The notes: a model not told the origin generated them from the sequence alone. DNA of 64,000 nt from Salibacterium qingdaonense (GCF_900114715.1 NZ_FOTY01000004.1:124001-188000); one strand, 5' to 3'. Shown: positions 11,257-20,732, counted from the first letter of the stretch. A program made the numbers and translations.

Positions 11257-12771
11257 TTACAGCGAATACAGGTTTCGGTATTTTGTTTCAAGGTAATCAA
11301 GCAGGTAATCCGGATTAATGGATTCACCTGTTGCCTCTTTTATGATTTCGGCCGGTGTCTTCTTTTTTCCGTATTGGTGTACGTGATTTGTCATCCACTG
11401 TTTAACCGGGGCAAGGTTTCCTTCACGCAGATGTGTATCAAACTCAGGAATATCACGGCGGACAGCATGATAAAATTGAGCGGCGTACATATAGCCGAGC
11501 GCATAAGAAGGAAAATAACCAAATGCACCAAACGACCAGTGTACATCCTGCAGCACGCCGCTGCTGTGGTCGGGCGGTGTGATACCGAGATATTTCTGCA
11601 TCTTTTCGTTCCATATCTCTGGCAGATCCTTCACTTCAATGTCTCCGTTTATCAGTTGTTTTTCTATTTCATAACGAAGCATAATGTGGAGCGTGTACGT
11701 GAGTTCATCGGCTTCAATTCGAATGAGGGAAGGTCCTGCTGTGTTAACCGCGCGATAGAATGCATCCAGTGTCACACCGTCAAATGCTTGGCCTGCTTCT
11801 TCCCGGAGCATCTCGTAATTATTTTCCCAGAAGGCTTTGGAACGCCCGACAATGTTTTCCCAAAACAACGACTGCGATTCATGAATACCCATGGAAGCAC
11901 CATCACTGAGTACCGTAGACTTCCATTGCTGCGGAAGATTCTGTTCATATAAAGCATGACCGCCTTCATGAATGGTTCCAAAAAGCGCAGTTCTAAAATC
12001 CCTTTCGTCATAGCTTGTCGTCACACGGACGTCTGAAGGATTCAGGCCGAGAGCAAACGGATGGGCCGTTTCATCGAGCCTTCCTGCTTCAAAGTCATAC
12101 GTCATCTGCCGCAGAATGTTACTGCTGACAGCCGTCTGCTTCTCTTTGGAAAACGGTTCAAACAGAAAGGATGTATCCGGTTTGACCGGTGAAGAAGCAA
12201 CCTCATCCACAAGCGGCTGCAGCCGTTTGTGCAGGCGGCTGAACACATCATCGAGCACCTGGGTTGTCATATCCGGTTCATAATCTACCAGAAGAGCATC
12301 ATAAGGGTGCTTCTCGTATCCCCAATATTCGGCAAATCTTCGGTTGAAATCCACCAGTTTTTCAAGGTACGGGCGAAGCATCTCAAAGTCATTGGCTTCT
12401 TTTGCTTTTTCCCATACCGCTTCGGATTTCGCTGTTAAAATACTGTATTCCCGATACTCTTCCGACGGAATCTGGACGGAACGATCATACTGTTTTTTTA
12501 GTTCCTCCGCAGCTTTGCGGATCCAGGGCGTTACTTCTTCCTCGTTACAGGCCAGAATATTTTCGAGAAAGTACGCAGTTTTATCAGAAGTCGTTAATTG
12601 AAAAAGCTCCGTCGACAGTCTGCCGACGGCTTCTGCGCGGTCGTCTGCACCTTTATCCGGGATTTTTGTCCTCGCATCCCATTCCATCAAGCCGAGAGCT
12701 TGTTCATAAGCATTCATTGTATACATGTGTTCCAGAAACTGCTGTTCGAGTTGATCGTTGGTTTCACTCAT
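11257..12771 (-). CDS. ypwA: Metallocarboxypeptidase of peptidase family M32 (YpwA-like)
   Basis: The 504-residue protein carries the M32 zinc motif HEGGH (in FGTIHEGGHALYEQ, about residue 260), with the third ligand Glu in the following HESQSLFWEN block. M32 enzymes remove C-terminal residues from peptides in the cytosol. Length fits the family (about 500). The start is placed at the ATG of MSETND, 10 bases after AAGGAG; an upstream in-frame ATG adds 21 residues without a ribosome site. It is monocistronic and divergent from yneR, with a 120 bp intergenic region. Confidence 0.9.
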   Translation of the reverse strand: MSETNDQLEQQFLEHMYTMNAYEQALGLMEWDARTKIPDKGADDRAEAVGRLSTELFQLTTSDKTAYFLENILACNEEEVTPWIRKAAEELKKQYDRSVQIPSEEYREYSILTAKSEAVWEKAKEANDFEMLRPYLEKLVDFNRRFAEYWGYEKHPYDALLVDYEPDMTTQVLDDVFSRLHKRLQPLVDEVASSPVKPDTSFLFEPFSKEKQTAVSSNILRQMTYDFEAGRLDETAHPFALGLNPSDVRVTTSYDERDFRTALFGTIHEGGHALYEQNLPQQWKSTVLSDGASMGIHESQSLFWENIVGRSKAFWENNYEMLREEAGQAFDGVTLDAFYRAVNTAGPSLIRIEADELTYTLHIMLRYEIEKQLINGDIEVKDLPEIWNEKMQKYLGITPPDHSSGVLQDVHWSFGAFGYFPSYALGYMYAAQFYHAVRRDIPEFDTHLREGNLAPVKQWMTNHVHQYGKKKTPAEIIKEATGESINPDYLLDYLETKYRNLYSL

Positions 12772-12891
12772 TATGCCATGGCTCCTTTTTCCTTGTGTTA
12801 CGGTAAGCGTATCATAAACCTTTATCGTTATCATTTTTGAAAGACCACGGATTCCGTGTTATAACAGACAAGGAAAGGGAGGAGATATGTA

Positions 12892-13197
12892 GTGGCCTCG
12901 TTTACGGTAAAAAAAGAAGCAGCCCGGTTGTACAAACAGGAAATGGAACTAGAAGAAGGGGATTATGTGCGGCTCTTTGTGAGGGTTGGAGGCGTAGGGT
13001 CAGGAGGTTACTCCATGGGGGTTGCCAAAGAAAAACCTGAAGCAGGATCCGATGTGCTTCAGGCAGATGGCATTTATTTTTTTGTGAATCCGCAGGATCA
13101 GTGGTATATGAACGGAATGGTGATATCCTATGATCCACAGATCGACTTACTGACATTTGAAAATCCCAATATACAGGATGTCACCAATCCGCGTTAA
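12892..13197 (+). CDS. yneR: HesB-like protein YneR
   Basis: This 101-residue protein starts at GTG after GGGAGGAG. It has the HesB/YadR fold pattern (YVRLFVRVGGVGSGGYSMGV at about residues 25-44, then FFVNPQDQWYMNGMVISYD), but no cysteine at any A-type ligand position. It therefore belongs to the Cys-less YneR branch, and an Fe-S scaffold role is unlikely. B. subtilis keeps yneR in the yneP-yneT group; here it has moved to lie divergent from the carboxypeptidase. Compare the two Sec-containing HesB-like genes at 24-25.6 kb. Confidence 0.8.
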   Translation: MASFTVKKEAARLYKQEMELEEGDYVRLFVRVGGVGSGGYSMGVAKEKPEAGSDVLQADGIYFFVNPQDQWYMNGMVISYDPQIDLLTFENPNIQDVTNPR

Positions 13198-13199
13198 CA

Positions 13200-13391
13200 T
13201 CATGACCATCTTCGGTGCAGGTGGTAATTCCACGCTCGGTCAAGCTGTTTTTTCGCCTGGTTGATGGCCTGTTCCTTCGGTTCAGGCGACGCAGGTTCTT
13301 CCGGAACGTTCAACACTTTTTCGGCGTTTCCGATCGCCTGTTCAATCTTCAATAACGATTGCAGCTCCTCTGCGTTCTGAATATAATGCAA
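13200..13391 (-). CDS. Small Glu/Gln-rich protein of unknown function
   Basis: A 63-codon frame starts at TTG, 7 bases after GGGAGGGG. The peptide is helical in character (ELQSLLKIEQAIGNAEKVL) with a Pro/Glu linker in the middle, and shows no signal peptide or membrane segment. It ends 3 bp from the convergent yneR stop. No family is recognised; coding status rests on the ribosome site and the otherwise empty gap. Confidence 0.45.
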   Translation of the reverse strand: MHYIQNAEELQSLLKIEQAIGNAEKVLNVPEEPASPEPKEQAINQAKKQLDRAWNYHLHRRWS

Positions 13392-13453
13392 TCCTGTTCC
13401 CCTCCCTGAAACATACTACTCTATAAGCATATACAAAGAAGGGGCCGATTATG

Positions 13454-14593
13454 CTATTCTTTTGGCGGACGCTGTCCCCAGAATTGATAATAGTCGGTCT
13501 TGATTTTCCCGTTATACAGCTTTCTCTTTTTTGTGGCACTGCTTCCGTAAAAACTTTCAAAAGCTTCGTTGGAAGTCAGAATGTAAACAGACCAGGTATC
13601 GAGTGGACGAAATACTCTTCCAATGTCTTCGTATAACGTTTCCACTTCTTCCTTTCCGCTGAGGCGTTCTCCATACGGCGGATTGGATACAAGACAGCCG
13701 TATGGTTTGTCCGCTGTGAAGTCAACAGCCTGCATCTGTTTGAAATTCACTACCCCGTAAAGCCCTGCTTCCATGGCATTTTCCCGGGCCAGTTCCACAA
13801 TACGATGGTCTATATCTGATCCCTGTATGTCGAGCGGCTGATCATAATCTGCTTTGTCTTCGGCCTCTTCCCGCGCCTCTTTCCACATATCCGCCCCAAG
13901 CCACTGCCAGGACTCAGCGGCAAATTCCCGGTTGAATCCAGGTGCAATCTGCTGGCCGATCAAAGCGGCTTCAATCGGTATTGTTCCCGACCCGCAGAAT
14001 GGGTCGGCAAACGGACGATCCGGATGCCAGTTTGTCAGCATGACAAGGGATGCCGCCAATGTCTCCTTCAGCGGGGCGGTGTTTTGAACACTGCGGTATC
14101 CGCGTTTATGCAGACCTGCTCCGGAGGTGTCAATGGTAAGGGTGACGGTATCTTTATGGAGTGCAGCTTCCATTTTATATAAGCCGCCGTTTTCGGGAAA
14201 CCATTCTTTTTGATACGTTTGCTTCAACCGTTCGACCACGGCTTTTTTGACGATGGACTGACAGTCCGGCACACTATACAATGTTGATTTTACCGAACGG
14301 CCGACGACCGGAAATTCCGCATTTGCCGGAAGAAAGGTTTCCCATGGAACGGCTTTTGTTTTTTCAAACAGTTCATCAAACGACACGGCTGTAAATTCGG
14401 CTGCTTTCAGTTTCACCCGGTCCGCTGTCCGAAGCCACATGTTTGTTCTTGCTATCGCTTGGAGCGGGGCCTGAAATTCAATCCGGCCGTTCTCCACCTG
14501 AACGTCTGTATAACCGAGCGCCTTCACTTCCCGCGCAACCAAAGCCTCAAGCCCCATTGTTGCGGTTGCTATTAAGGTGACGTGTTCACTCAT
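13454..14593 (-). CDS. ypsC: THUMP-domain RNA methyltransferase (YpsC/RlmL-like)
   Basis: The 379-residue enzyme starts with a ferredoxin-like and THUMP RNA-binding region (residues 1-155). It ends with a Rossmann methyltransferase domain holding FADPFCGSGTIPIEAALI (near residue 195) and the catalytic SNPPYGERL (near residue 307). These N6-adenine/N2-guanine-type motifs are those of RlmL, which modifies 23S rRNA. B. subtilis YpsC is the single-domain homologue and also sits next to rnpB and gpsB, as here. A transcript from gpsB or rnpB could read into it, but the terminator at 14654-14676 intervenes. Confidence 0.9.
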   Translation of the reverse strand: MSEHVTLIATATMGLEALVAREVKALGYTDVQVENGRIEFQAPLQAIARTNMWLRTADRVKLKAAEFTAVSFDELFEKTKAVPWETFLPANAEFPVVGRSVKSTLYSVPDCQSIVKKAVVERLKQTYQKEWFPENGGLYKMEAALHKDTVTLTIDTSGAGLHKRGYRSVQNTAPLKETLAASLVMLTNWHPDRPFADPFCGSGTIPIEAALIGQQIAPGFNREFAAESWQWLGADMWKEAREEAEDKADYDQPLDIQGSDIDHRIVELARENAMEAGLYGVVNFKQMQAVDFTADKPYGCLVSNPPYGERLSGKEEVETLYEDIGRVFRPLDTWSVYILTSNEAFESFYGSSATKKRKLYNGKIKTDYYQFWGQRPPKE

Positions 14594-14653
14594 TGCATCT
14601 GCTCCTCTATTTTACGGCTTTTCTCATCTCGTTTTTCTGTTCCTGTTATAAAG

Positions 14654-14676
14654 AAAAAACCCCTGTAACAGGGGTT
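14654..14676 (-). terminator. Terminator of RNase P RNA
   Basis: On the reverse strand AACCCCTG-TTA-CAGGGGTT is followed by a T run, just downstream of the rnpB 3' end. Confidence 0.8.
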
Positions 14677-14680
14677 GACC

Positions 14681-15089
14681 AATGCCGTGACATTCATATA
14701 AGCCATGTTCTGTCCCGTTGTGCTTCATGCGGTTGTTCACCTCGCACGCCGGTGGCAGTCATCTATCTGCAGGGAGGTTATCCCTGCCCTTTCGTTCCGT
14801 TGCATTCCTTCTGAAAGGTTCCCCTACCAATATTTGGGTTTCCCGCTCGAGGGGTTTACCGCGTTCCACTCTGTTTGTTTCCAAACAGACTACGTCACTG
14901 TGGCACTTTAAAGGTAATACGGCCATATCCAGTCAGGACACAGGCCGGTTCCCCGCCATCGGTCCGGAACGCCGGACCGTCCCGGCTTATTTTTTCGCCG
15001 GGCACGAACACTACAGCCGTCTCAGGCTGTGCGAGCATGGACTTTCCTCTACGCATGTCAGCGCAGCGACTGCCCGAATGTCATCAGCA
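14681..15089 (-). ncRNA. rnpB: RNase P RNA, type B
   Basis: This is the catalytic RNA that removes tRNA 5' leaders. On the reverse strand the conserved blocks appear in order: GAGGAAAGTCCATGC near the 5' end, AAAGTGCCACAGTGACG in the middle, GTAAACCCCTCGAGCG, AACCCAAAT..TTGGTAGGGG (the Bacillus-type P10.1/P12 region), and ACATGGCTTA near the 3' end. The terminal helix P1 is formed by TGACATTC (5') and GAATGTCA (3', 14688-14695). Length of about 409 nt fits type B (B. subtilis 401). Ends are estimated from P1. The location between gpsB and ypsC is the same as in B. subtilis. Confidence 0.95.
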
Positions 15090-15153
15090 TCATTTTACGG
15101 CACAGATTATTATATCCTTTTATGTCCGGTTTGACAAGCCATATCAGTAAAAT

Positions 15154-15555
15154 TCAGAAGGAACTGTTATTCATCCGTACCGCTTCTTTGGACAACCGGT
15201 CGGCGGTACGGTTACGGGTGGATGGAATCCATTTAACAAAACAGAGGCTGCACTGCTCAAATAGTTCCAGCACTTCTCCCAGCAGCGGCCTGTAAAGCGG
15301 ATGTCTGGTGTGCTGCTTTTCCACTGCTTCATCCACGAGCTGGGAATCCGTATGAATCGATACACCAGTCCATTCTCTTTCCACACATATTCTCAAAGCT
15401 TCCCGTAATGCAGCAAACTCGGCTTCGTGATTAGTCATTGTTTCAAGCGGCAGGACGTGATGTTCGCTGTCTTCTCCCGGACGTACAATAAAAATGCCGG
15501 CACCGGACGGACCGGGATTTCCTGCACTGGCTCCATCAATGAAAAGTTTAATCAA
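15154..15555 (-). CDS. RNase HI-like protein (YpeP/YpdQ type)
   Basis: This 133-residue RNase H fold protein has the four acidic catalytic positions in place: Asp7 (LFIDGAS), Glu in NHEAEFAALREAL, Asp in IHTDSQLV and Asp in NRTADRLSKEA. It should therefore be able to cleave RNA in RNA:DNA hybrids, unlike B. subtilis YpdQ, which is reported inactive. Residue 18 onward (PGPSGAGIFIV) is the usual second strand. It follows gpsB after 21 bp and lies just upstream of rnpB. Confidence 0.85.
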   Translation of the reverse strand: MIKLFIDGASAGNPGPSGAGIFIVRPGEDSEHHVLPLETMTNHEAEFAALREALRICVEREWTGVSIHTDSQLVDEAVEKQHTRHPLYRPLLGEVLELFEQCSLCFVKWIPSTRNRTADRLSKEAVRMNNSSF

Positions 15556-15576
15556 ACCTGATCCCCCGCCGCTTCC

Positions 15577-15900
15577 TTATTCATATGATTTTTTTCCGAA
15601 GACCTCTTTTTCAAGATTTGAAAGACGCTTTAAAATATCATAATTCGTGCCGCCAGCCTGGGCCATTCCCTGGGCAGATGTTTCTTCCTGGGACTGCCCG
15701 TTACCGCGGGTTTCACGACGGGAACCGGAGCGGGCCTGTTCCAGCTGCTGTTCCAGATCCCTCACCCGTTGTTCATACGCTTCATAATCCTGAATAACGG
15801 TGTCAAGAAACTGATCCACTTCATCTTTATTATAGCCCTTCATGCTGCTTTTAAAATCCTGATCCAAAATATCTTTTCCGGTTAATTGTATATTACTCAT
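15577..15900 (-). CDS. gpsB: Cell-division regulator GpsB
   Basis: GpsB (107 residues) is a DivIVA-like cytosolic coiled-coil adaptor linking penicillin-binding protein 1 to division and elongation sites. The N-terminal membrane-binding motif (LTGKDILDQDFKSSMKGYN, residues 5-23) and the following coiled coil (EVDQFLDTVIQDYEAYEQRV) are typical. A Ser/Gly/Gln linker leads to the short C-terminal hexamerisation segment (NYDILKRLSNLEKEVFG). The ATG of MSNIQL is chosen; an upstream frame adds 8 residues. It lies between ypsA and the RNase H gene, followed by rnpB. Confidence 0.95.
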   Translation of the reverse strand: MSNIQLTGKDILDQDFKSSMKGYNKDEVDQFLDTVIQDYEAYEQRVRDLEQQLEQARSGSRRETRGNGQSQEETSAQGMAQAGGTNYDILKRLSNLEKEVFGKKSYE

Positions 15901-15996
15901 TATATCCTTCACCCCGAATACCATAGCATTTTGATAGAAGTTGATATTCTACATTTTTTCAAACCTTCACTGAAAAGTCAATTTTCATTCGTTTTA

Positions 15997-16560
15997 CTAT
16001 TCCATGTCATCAGACATCCGCAGCATTTCTTCTTCCACTGTCTGCTGCAGATCATCCGGAGTGATGCGGTACACAAGATAATGTCCGGAGGCTGCCTTAC
16101 GCTCTGCCGCTTCCAGATAATATTCCGGACTGCCCGGCTGTTCTTCTGTGTATAACACAAGCAGTCCATCGGTTTTCCTAATGATAAAGTCGTTTTTGGC
16201 GCGGAGCTGTCCTGGGTTTTCATATTCTTTTTTCGAAACGGCTTCAACATAGTCAGCCTTGGCAATGATTTTTTGATACCGCTCCCGGGCGTGGTCGGGC
16301 CATATGCTGTCCTGGTGAAGAAACGGCGGCAGGACAGCAAGGCGGATGTTTTGCCCTTCTTCTTTCAACTCTATCACCACTTCCGCTGTCCATTGTTCCA
16401 CTCCTGGCTGACCGGATACCACAACCCATTCCAGCCCTTCTTCCAGGAAGCCGCCGATTTTTGCCTGTATGGTTTTCTTTATATAAGTAATTTCGTCGGC
16501 ATCCGGGCTGAAAATTCCCAGTTCACGTGGTTTATACCCGCTTACCGCAAGCACCTTCAT
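15997..16560 (-). CDS. ypsA: YpsA, SLOG-superfamily protein (DUF1273)
   Basis: This 187-residue protein begins MKVLAVSGYKPRELGIF, the nucleotide-binding start of the YpsA family, and carries WVVVSGQPGVEQWTAEV near residue 50, the second Gly-rich ligand loop of SLOG proteins. YpsA overproduction affects cell division in Bacillus, and the gene neighbours gpsB here as in B. subtilis. The ATG chosen follows a GGGGGAAA ribosome site; the longer frame adds 22 residues with no such site. Confidence 0.9.
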   Translation of the reverse strand: MKVLAVSGYKPRELGIFSPDADEITYIKKTIQAKIGGFLEEGLEWVVVSGQPGVEQWTAEVVIELKEEGQNIRLAVLPPFLHQDSIWPDHARERYQKIIAKADYVEAVSKKEYENPGQLRAKNDFIIRKTDGLLVLYTEEQPGSPEYYLEAAERKAASGHYLVYRITPDDLQQTVEEEMLRMSDDME

Positions 16561-16714
16561 TCTTATTTCCCCCCGTTTGTCATCCTGCCACAGCGGAATG
16601 TTTTCTTTTTCGACAATACTTTTCACAATCGGCGGAGTAAAGAGAGAGCGGCATTGTCCAACAATGCCGATTCAGCACGGATAACAGAAGTTTATGCGCT
16701 TGCCCGGGAAATAA

Positions 16715-17971
16715 TCAAATGAACGATTTCCCCGGACGTATTTTCCCGCTGAGCCGTCTTCTTCGTTTCTCCAGATCATCCCGAAGGTCCGTGTTCCGGG
16801 AAAGAGTGTATGCTTCCTCGGTATAATGAAAAGCTTTCTCTGCGTCTTTAAGCTCATGTTCCATATATTTGGCCAGTTCCACCGCTGCATCGGCAGCATG
16901 TTTGCCCCGGTTCTGCCATACGCTCACCAGATAAGGCAGAGCTTCAGCCATCTGTTTCTGTTTTTTCAGAACAAGAGCAAGAGCGTACACATAGACCGCA
17001 TTCCACTCCCTTGAAGTACGGATCGCTTTGTGATAGCACCAGGATGCTTTATTCCACTCTTTCATCTGTTCAAACCAGCGTCCGATTTCATATGTTTCCT
17101 CCGGGGTCGTCCCTCCTTCGAGAACACGTTCGGACAATTCGATATAAAGTGAAATGAGAGAGAGCACATCCTGCTCGTTATGTCCGATAACACCTTTAAT
17201 AAAGACAGGGTTCTGTTCTTTTAGGTAATCGAAGTACAACATGGGAGCAAGGTAGCCCGGCGTATCATTTTCCCGGTGGAGACCAAGAATTTCTTCTTCC
17301 ACGACAGACAAACGGCAGGACGGGAGCACACGCTTAAACAGGCGGCGTGCGGCATGGAGCAGGTCAAAATGCCCGAATTCAGGAAGCTTCGGTACTTCAT
17401 GACGGACGAATGTATGCCTTGTTTTTACCTGCGGCCAGTCGAAGGCCTTTCCATTATAGGTAGCGAGATGGTGAATGGAATGTTCCATCTCTGTTAAAAA
17501 GTGATAGTAAAAAGCGGCTTCTGACTCCGGTCCGGGCAGAAAATACTGCGTCACATGCACGCAGTCCTCTGAAAGCCATGCGCCGCCGAGCAGATATATC
17601 ATATTCCCGGCACCGCTGTTCAGCCCCGTCGTTTCGGTATCAAAAAAAAGAAGATCCTGAGGCCGGCGCCCGTCCGGCTTCAGAGGATGATCCGCTGTTT
17701 CCTGCGCCCACCGTCTAAACACCTGAAAAATGTCACCAAGACGGCGGCTGCCGTACCGGTAATCAAGACTGTACTGTATCTCCCGGCGAAGCACGTACTG
17801 GTCATCGAGATACAACGGGACAGCATTCATTTCCTCCCATTCAGCTTGAAACGGAATGTCCTGCCGGCCCTCCTGCTGCTGGTTCTTTTCCTGTTCAGGC
17901 TCTGCCGATGTCTCTGCCCCGTCATGGCTCATATGATGCTTCATACGTTTCAGCTTATGCTTTTGCTTCAA
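16715..17971 (-). CDS. mrfB: Mitomycin repair exonuclease MrfB (YprB)
   Basis: The 418-residue protein has a basic, His/Glu-rich N terminus of about 60 residues. A DnaQ/RNase-T-like exonuclease domain follows, with LLFFDTETTGLNSG near residue 108 (first Asp/Glu pair), NGKAFDWPQ near residue 174 and GHNEQDVLSL near residue 268 for the last acidic ligand. TPR-like helices form the C terminus. In B. subtilis MrfA helicase and MrfB nuclease repair mitomycin C adducts independently of UvrABC. The start overlaps the mrfA end by 17 bp, so the two are cotranslated. Confidence 0.88.
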   Translation of the reverse strand: MKQKHKLKRMKHHMSHDGAETSAEPEQEKNQQQEGRQDIPFQAEWEEMNAVPLYLDDQYVLRREIQYSLDYRYGSRRLGDIFQVFRRWAQETADHPLKPDGRRPQDLLFFDTETTGLNSGAGNMIYLLGGAWLSEDCVHVTQYFLPGPESEAAFYYHFLTEMEHSIHHLATYNGKAFDWPQVKTRHTFVRHEVPKLPEFGHFDLLHAARRLFKRVLPSCRLSVVEEEILGLHRENDTPGYLAPMLYFDYLKEQNPVFIKGVIGHNEQDVLSLISLYIELSERVLEGGTTPEETYEIGRWFEQMKEWNKASWCYHKAIRTSREWNAVYVYALALVLKKQKQMAEALPYLVSVWQNRGKHAADAAVELAKYMEHELKDAEKAFHYTEEAYTLSRNTDLRDDLEKRRRRLSGKIRPGKSFI

Positions 17972-20252
17972 TCTGCTGTTCCTCCTCTAAGATACGGATC
18001 AGGCGCAGCGACAGCCATTTGGCTTCTTCATCAAGGTTCAGATCAGAACCAACACAGGACGGACATCCGGAAGTACACGGACAGGAGCGAATCAGCTTTC
18101 TGCAGTCGTTCAGAATGTTTTTCATGTCTTTGTAGACAGCCGAAGACAAACCGACCCCTCCTGGATACCTGTCATATAAAAAGATAGTGGGACGTTCAGA
18201 ATGGGTCGCTTTCATCTGCGGAACAACATGAAGGTCACTTCGGTCGCACATGACGTGGATAGGGGCAGTATGACGGAGCACGTTGGCGCATCCTATCAAG
18301 GCCTGTTCAAGAGAATTCCTCCCAAACTCCTTTACTGTCTCCCCGGGAAAGCTGATCCAGCATGCGTTGGTATGCAGTTCTTCTTCCGGAAGATGAATCG
18401 GACCGGACCCGACGTTTTCAAAGGTCGTCATTTTGATTTTTTTGAAGACTATGGCTTTCGCATTGACCATGACATCCCCAAAGGCTGTCGTGAAAGACGT
18501 GTGTTCAGATTTTCTGTCTTCTTCCAGCACTTTCAGATCAACAGCAAGGTTGGCATCGGTGTAGTATTCCACCTCCACCTCTTCCACGTAAGCCTTCTTT
18601 TCCTCCCAGTCAAGTTCCCGGACCTGGTACTGAATGCCCTGATGCAGGTAAATGGCGTTGTCATGAAGAAGCGTCATTGCGCTGAACCGGTCCATTTCTC
18701 CAATCACTTTGGCTGATCCGGCTTGTGTCTGGTCTATAATGACCACATTTTCCTGGGAAGCCGAACGAAGGCTGACGCCATGAGCCGGAAAGGCATCATT
18801 CATCCAGTACCATTTATGTCCCCGCGGGTGAAGCACTTGTTCCTCGGATAGATAATCCAGCACCTCCCGTATATCAACGCCGTCGAATGTTTCTCCATCT
18901 TGAAACGGCAGTTCAAATGCAGCACATTTCACATGATCGACGAGAATAATGAGGTTGTCCGGATCAATCCGTGCTGACTCCGGATTCTGTTCCAGAAAGA
19001 AATCCGGCTGCTGGATCATATACTGATCGACCGGAGTGGAATTTGCCACCATTACTATCAAAGACTCGTCCTGTCTTCTGCCGGCACGTCCGGCCTGCTG
19101 CCAGGCACTTGCAACAGACCCCGGGTACCCCGTCATAAGACATACCTGCAGCTGGCCGATATCTACGCCAAGCTCCAGTGCGTTGGTGCTCACAACACCC
19201 ATCACATCACCTGTGCGGAGCCCGTTTTCAATCTCGCGGCGCTGTTTTGGCAGATAGCCGCCGCGGTATCCCTGTATCGATTTTGGGCCAAGTTCCCTTT
19301 TTACAAGCTCCTGCAGATGGGTTAAAATCACTTCCACCGTCACTCTGCTTCTTGCGAACACAATCGTCTGAATGTTCTCTTTTAGAAAGCGGGAAGCAAG
19401 AGCATGGACTTCCGATACCGCCCCTTTTCTGATATTCAGTGCTTCATGAACCACAGGGGGGTTATAGAATACAAAATGTTTTCTGCCGCGGGGTGCCCCG
19501 TTTTCATCAATTAAGTGAAACGGTTCTCCAGTCAGCGTTTCAGCCAGTTCGCGCGGGTTCGCAATGGTAGCGGACGTGCAGATAAACACCGGGGAGCTTC
19601 CGTAATACTCGGCGATCCGTTTCAGACGGCGGATGACATTGGCGGTATGACTTCCAAACACACCCCGGTACGTGTGGATTTCGTCTATAACAATGTATTT
19701 CAGATTTTCAAAGAGGGATACCCATTTTGTATGATGCGGAAGCACTGCCGAATGAAGCATATCCGGGTTGGTCATGACCACGTGTCCTGCTTTTCGGATC
19801 ACCTGTCTGATACCCGCATCGGTGTCCCCGTCATACGTATAGCTTCTGATATCTTCCCCCATGTCCGCGATTAATTCATTCATCTCACTCTTCTGGTCCT
19901 GGGCAAGTGCTTTTGTCGGGAATAAATACAGCGCCCGGCTCTCTTTGTCCTGAAGAATAGACTGAAGTACAGGAAGGTTGTAGCAGAGCGTTTTGCCTGA
20001 TGCGGTGGGAGTAACCGCCACAGTATTCCGGTCCTGCGTGCCACTTTTTTGCAGCGCCTGCGCCTGATGAATATACATCTCAGATATACCACGCTGTTCA
20101 AGCGCCTTTTTCAGTCTGCTATCCAGTGTGTCCGGAAACGGCGACGTTCTGGGCGGTTTTTCTTCTATTGTATGCCAGTATTCGATCCGGCTGCTGATCT
20201 CCGGGTCGTTTTTCATCCAGTTCATTACTTGTTGAAGGTTCTGCTTCTGCAT
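17955..20252 (-). CDS. mrfA: DEAD/DEAH-box helicase MrfA (YprA)
   Basis: This 765-residue superfamily-2 helicase shows Walker A TPTASGKT near residue 85, DEIH (VIDEIHTYRG) near residue 190, SAT motif (CTSATIANP) near residue 225, and motif VI QQAGRAGRRQDES near residue 387. The C-terminal DUF1998 region carries four cysteines in CPCTSGCPSC, a metal site characteristic of MrfA. It translocates on DNA in mitomycin-damage repair together with MrfB, encoded immediately downstream with an overlapping start. The promoter region is 20253-20383. Confidence 0.92.
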   Translation of the reverse strand: MQKQNLQQVMNWMKNDPEISSRIEYWHTIEEKPPRTSPFPDTLDSRLKKALEQRGISEMYIHQAQALQKSGTQDRNTVAVTPTASGKTLCYNLPVLQSILQDKESRALYLFPTKALAQDQKSEMNELIADMGEDIRSYTYDGDTDAGIRQVIRKAGHVVMTNPDMLHSAVLPHHTKWVSLFENLKYIVIDEIHTYRGVFGSHTANVIRRLKRIAEYYGSSPVFICTSATIANPRELAETLTGEPFHLIDENGAPRGRKHFVFYNPPVVHEALNIRKGAVSEVHALASRFLKENIQTIVFARSRVTVEVILTHLQELVKRELGPKSIQGYRGGYLPKQRREIENGLRTGDVMGVVSTNALELGVDIGQLQVCLMTGYPGSVASAWQQAGRAGRRQDESLIVMVANSTPVDQYMIQQPDFFLEQNPESARIDPDNLIILVDHVKCAAFELPFQDGETFDGVDIREVLDYLSEEQVLHPRGHKWYWMNDAFPAHGVSLRSASQENVVIIDQTQAGSAKVIGEMDRFSAMTLLHDNAIYLHQGIQYQVRELDWEEKKAYVEEVEVEYYTDANLAVDLKVLEEDRKSEHTSFTTAFGDVMVNAKAIVFKKIKMTTFENVGSGPIHLPEEELHTNACWISFPGETVKEFGRNSLEQALIGCANVLRHTAPIHVMCDRSDLHVVPQMKATHSERPTIFLYDRYPGGVGLSSAVYKDMKNILNDCRKLIRSCPCTSGCPSCVGSDLNLDEEAKWLSLRLIRILEEEQQIEAKA

Positions 20253-20383
20253 TCATTCGTTCACCTCTATCATTACATTATACCGAATATACGTTTGATT
20301 TCCAACGCATCCACCCCACTAAAGGAATATTTATATAAAAACCGTTCTTTTTCAAATCATTTGTTCTGTATTAGTACAGTGAA

Positions 20384-20416
20384 TAAAAAAACAATAACGG
20401 GCGCCCGTTATTGTAG
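20384..20416 (-). terminator. Intrinsic terminator of the 36-residue gene
   Basis: A 22-bp perfect palindrome (CAATAACGGGC/GCCCGTTATTG, 20392-20413) is followed on the reverse strand by a run of seven T. It separates the small gene at 20434 from mrfA. Confidence 0.8.
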
Positions 20417-20433
20417 AAGATTGTATCTTGGTT

Positions 20434-20544
20434 TTATCTAAGGGTGTGATAGTCGTTGATCATCTCGAGAACGGTTTCTTCCTCTTCCTGAACTTTTTCT
20501 TCCTGTTGTTTCATCCTTCTCTCCATCCGTTGCATCACGCTCAT
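20434..20544 (-). CDS. Small charged helical protein, unknown
   Basis: A 36-codon frame starts at ATG, 4 bases after GGAGG, and ends at TAA just before a strong terminator. The peptide MSVMQRMERRMKQQ continues into a Glu-rich stretch (EEKVQEEEETVLEMINDY). It would form a single amphipathic helix with a basic N-terminal half and an acidic C-terminal half. The own ribosome site and own terminator support it. No family is recognised. Confidence 0.5.
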   Translation of the reverse strand: MSVMQRMERRMKQQEEKVQEEEETVLEMINDYHTLR

Positions 20545-20679
20545 CACGCCTCCATCTTTTATAATTGTTATAGTGTACTTCTCATTATACAAAGTTGTTA
20601 TAAAACAGTCAACTTATTTTTCAGAAATTTTCTACTATACATAGAGGGATTGTTTTATGTTGGTTATTCCATGATGCTT

Positions 20680-20726
20680 CGTATGAAAACACCCTGCAGC
20701 GGTATGCTGCAGGGTGTTTTCATACG
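20680..20726. terminator. Long hairpin terminator after cheV
   Basis: A perfect 21-bp stem with a 5-nt loop (GGTAT) lies 6 bp beyond the cheV stop. Its core is ACACCCTGCAGC/GCTGCAGGGTGT with A/T tracts on both sides. Confidence 0.85.
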
Positions 20727-20732
20727 AATAAT

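Noticed and set aside
14718-15295. Forward-strand frames of 88-138 codons at 14.7-15.3 kb
   Set aside because: They lie opposite the RNase P RNA gene and the RNase H gene; the RNA's conserved blocks explain the sequence.
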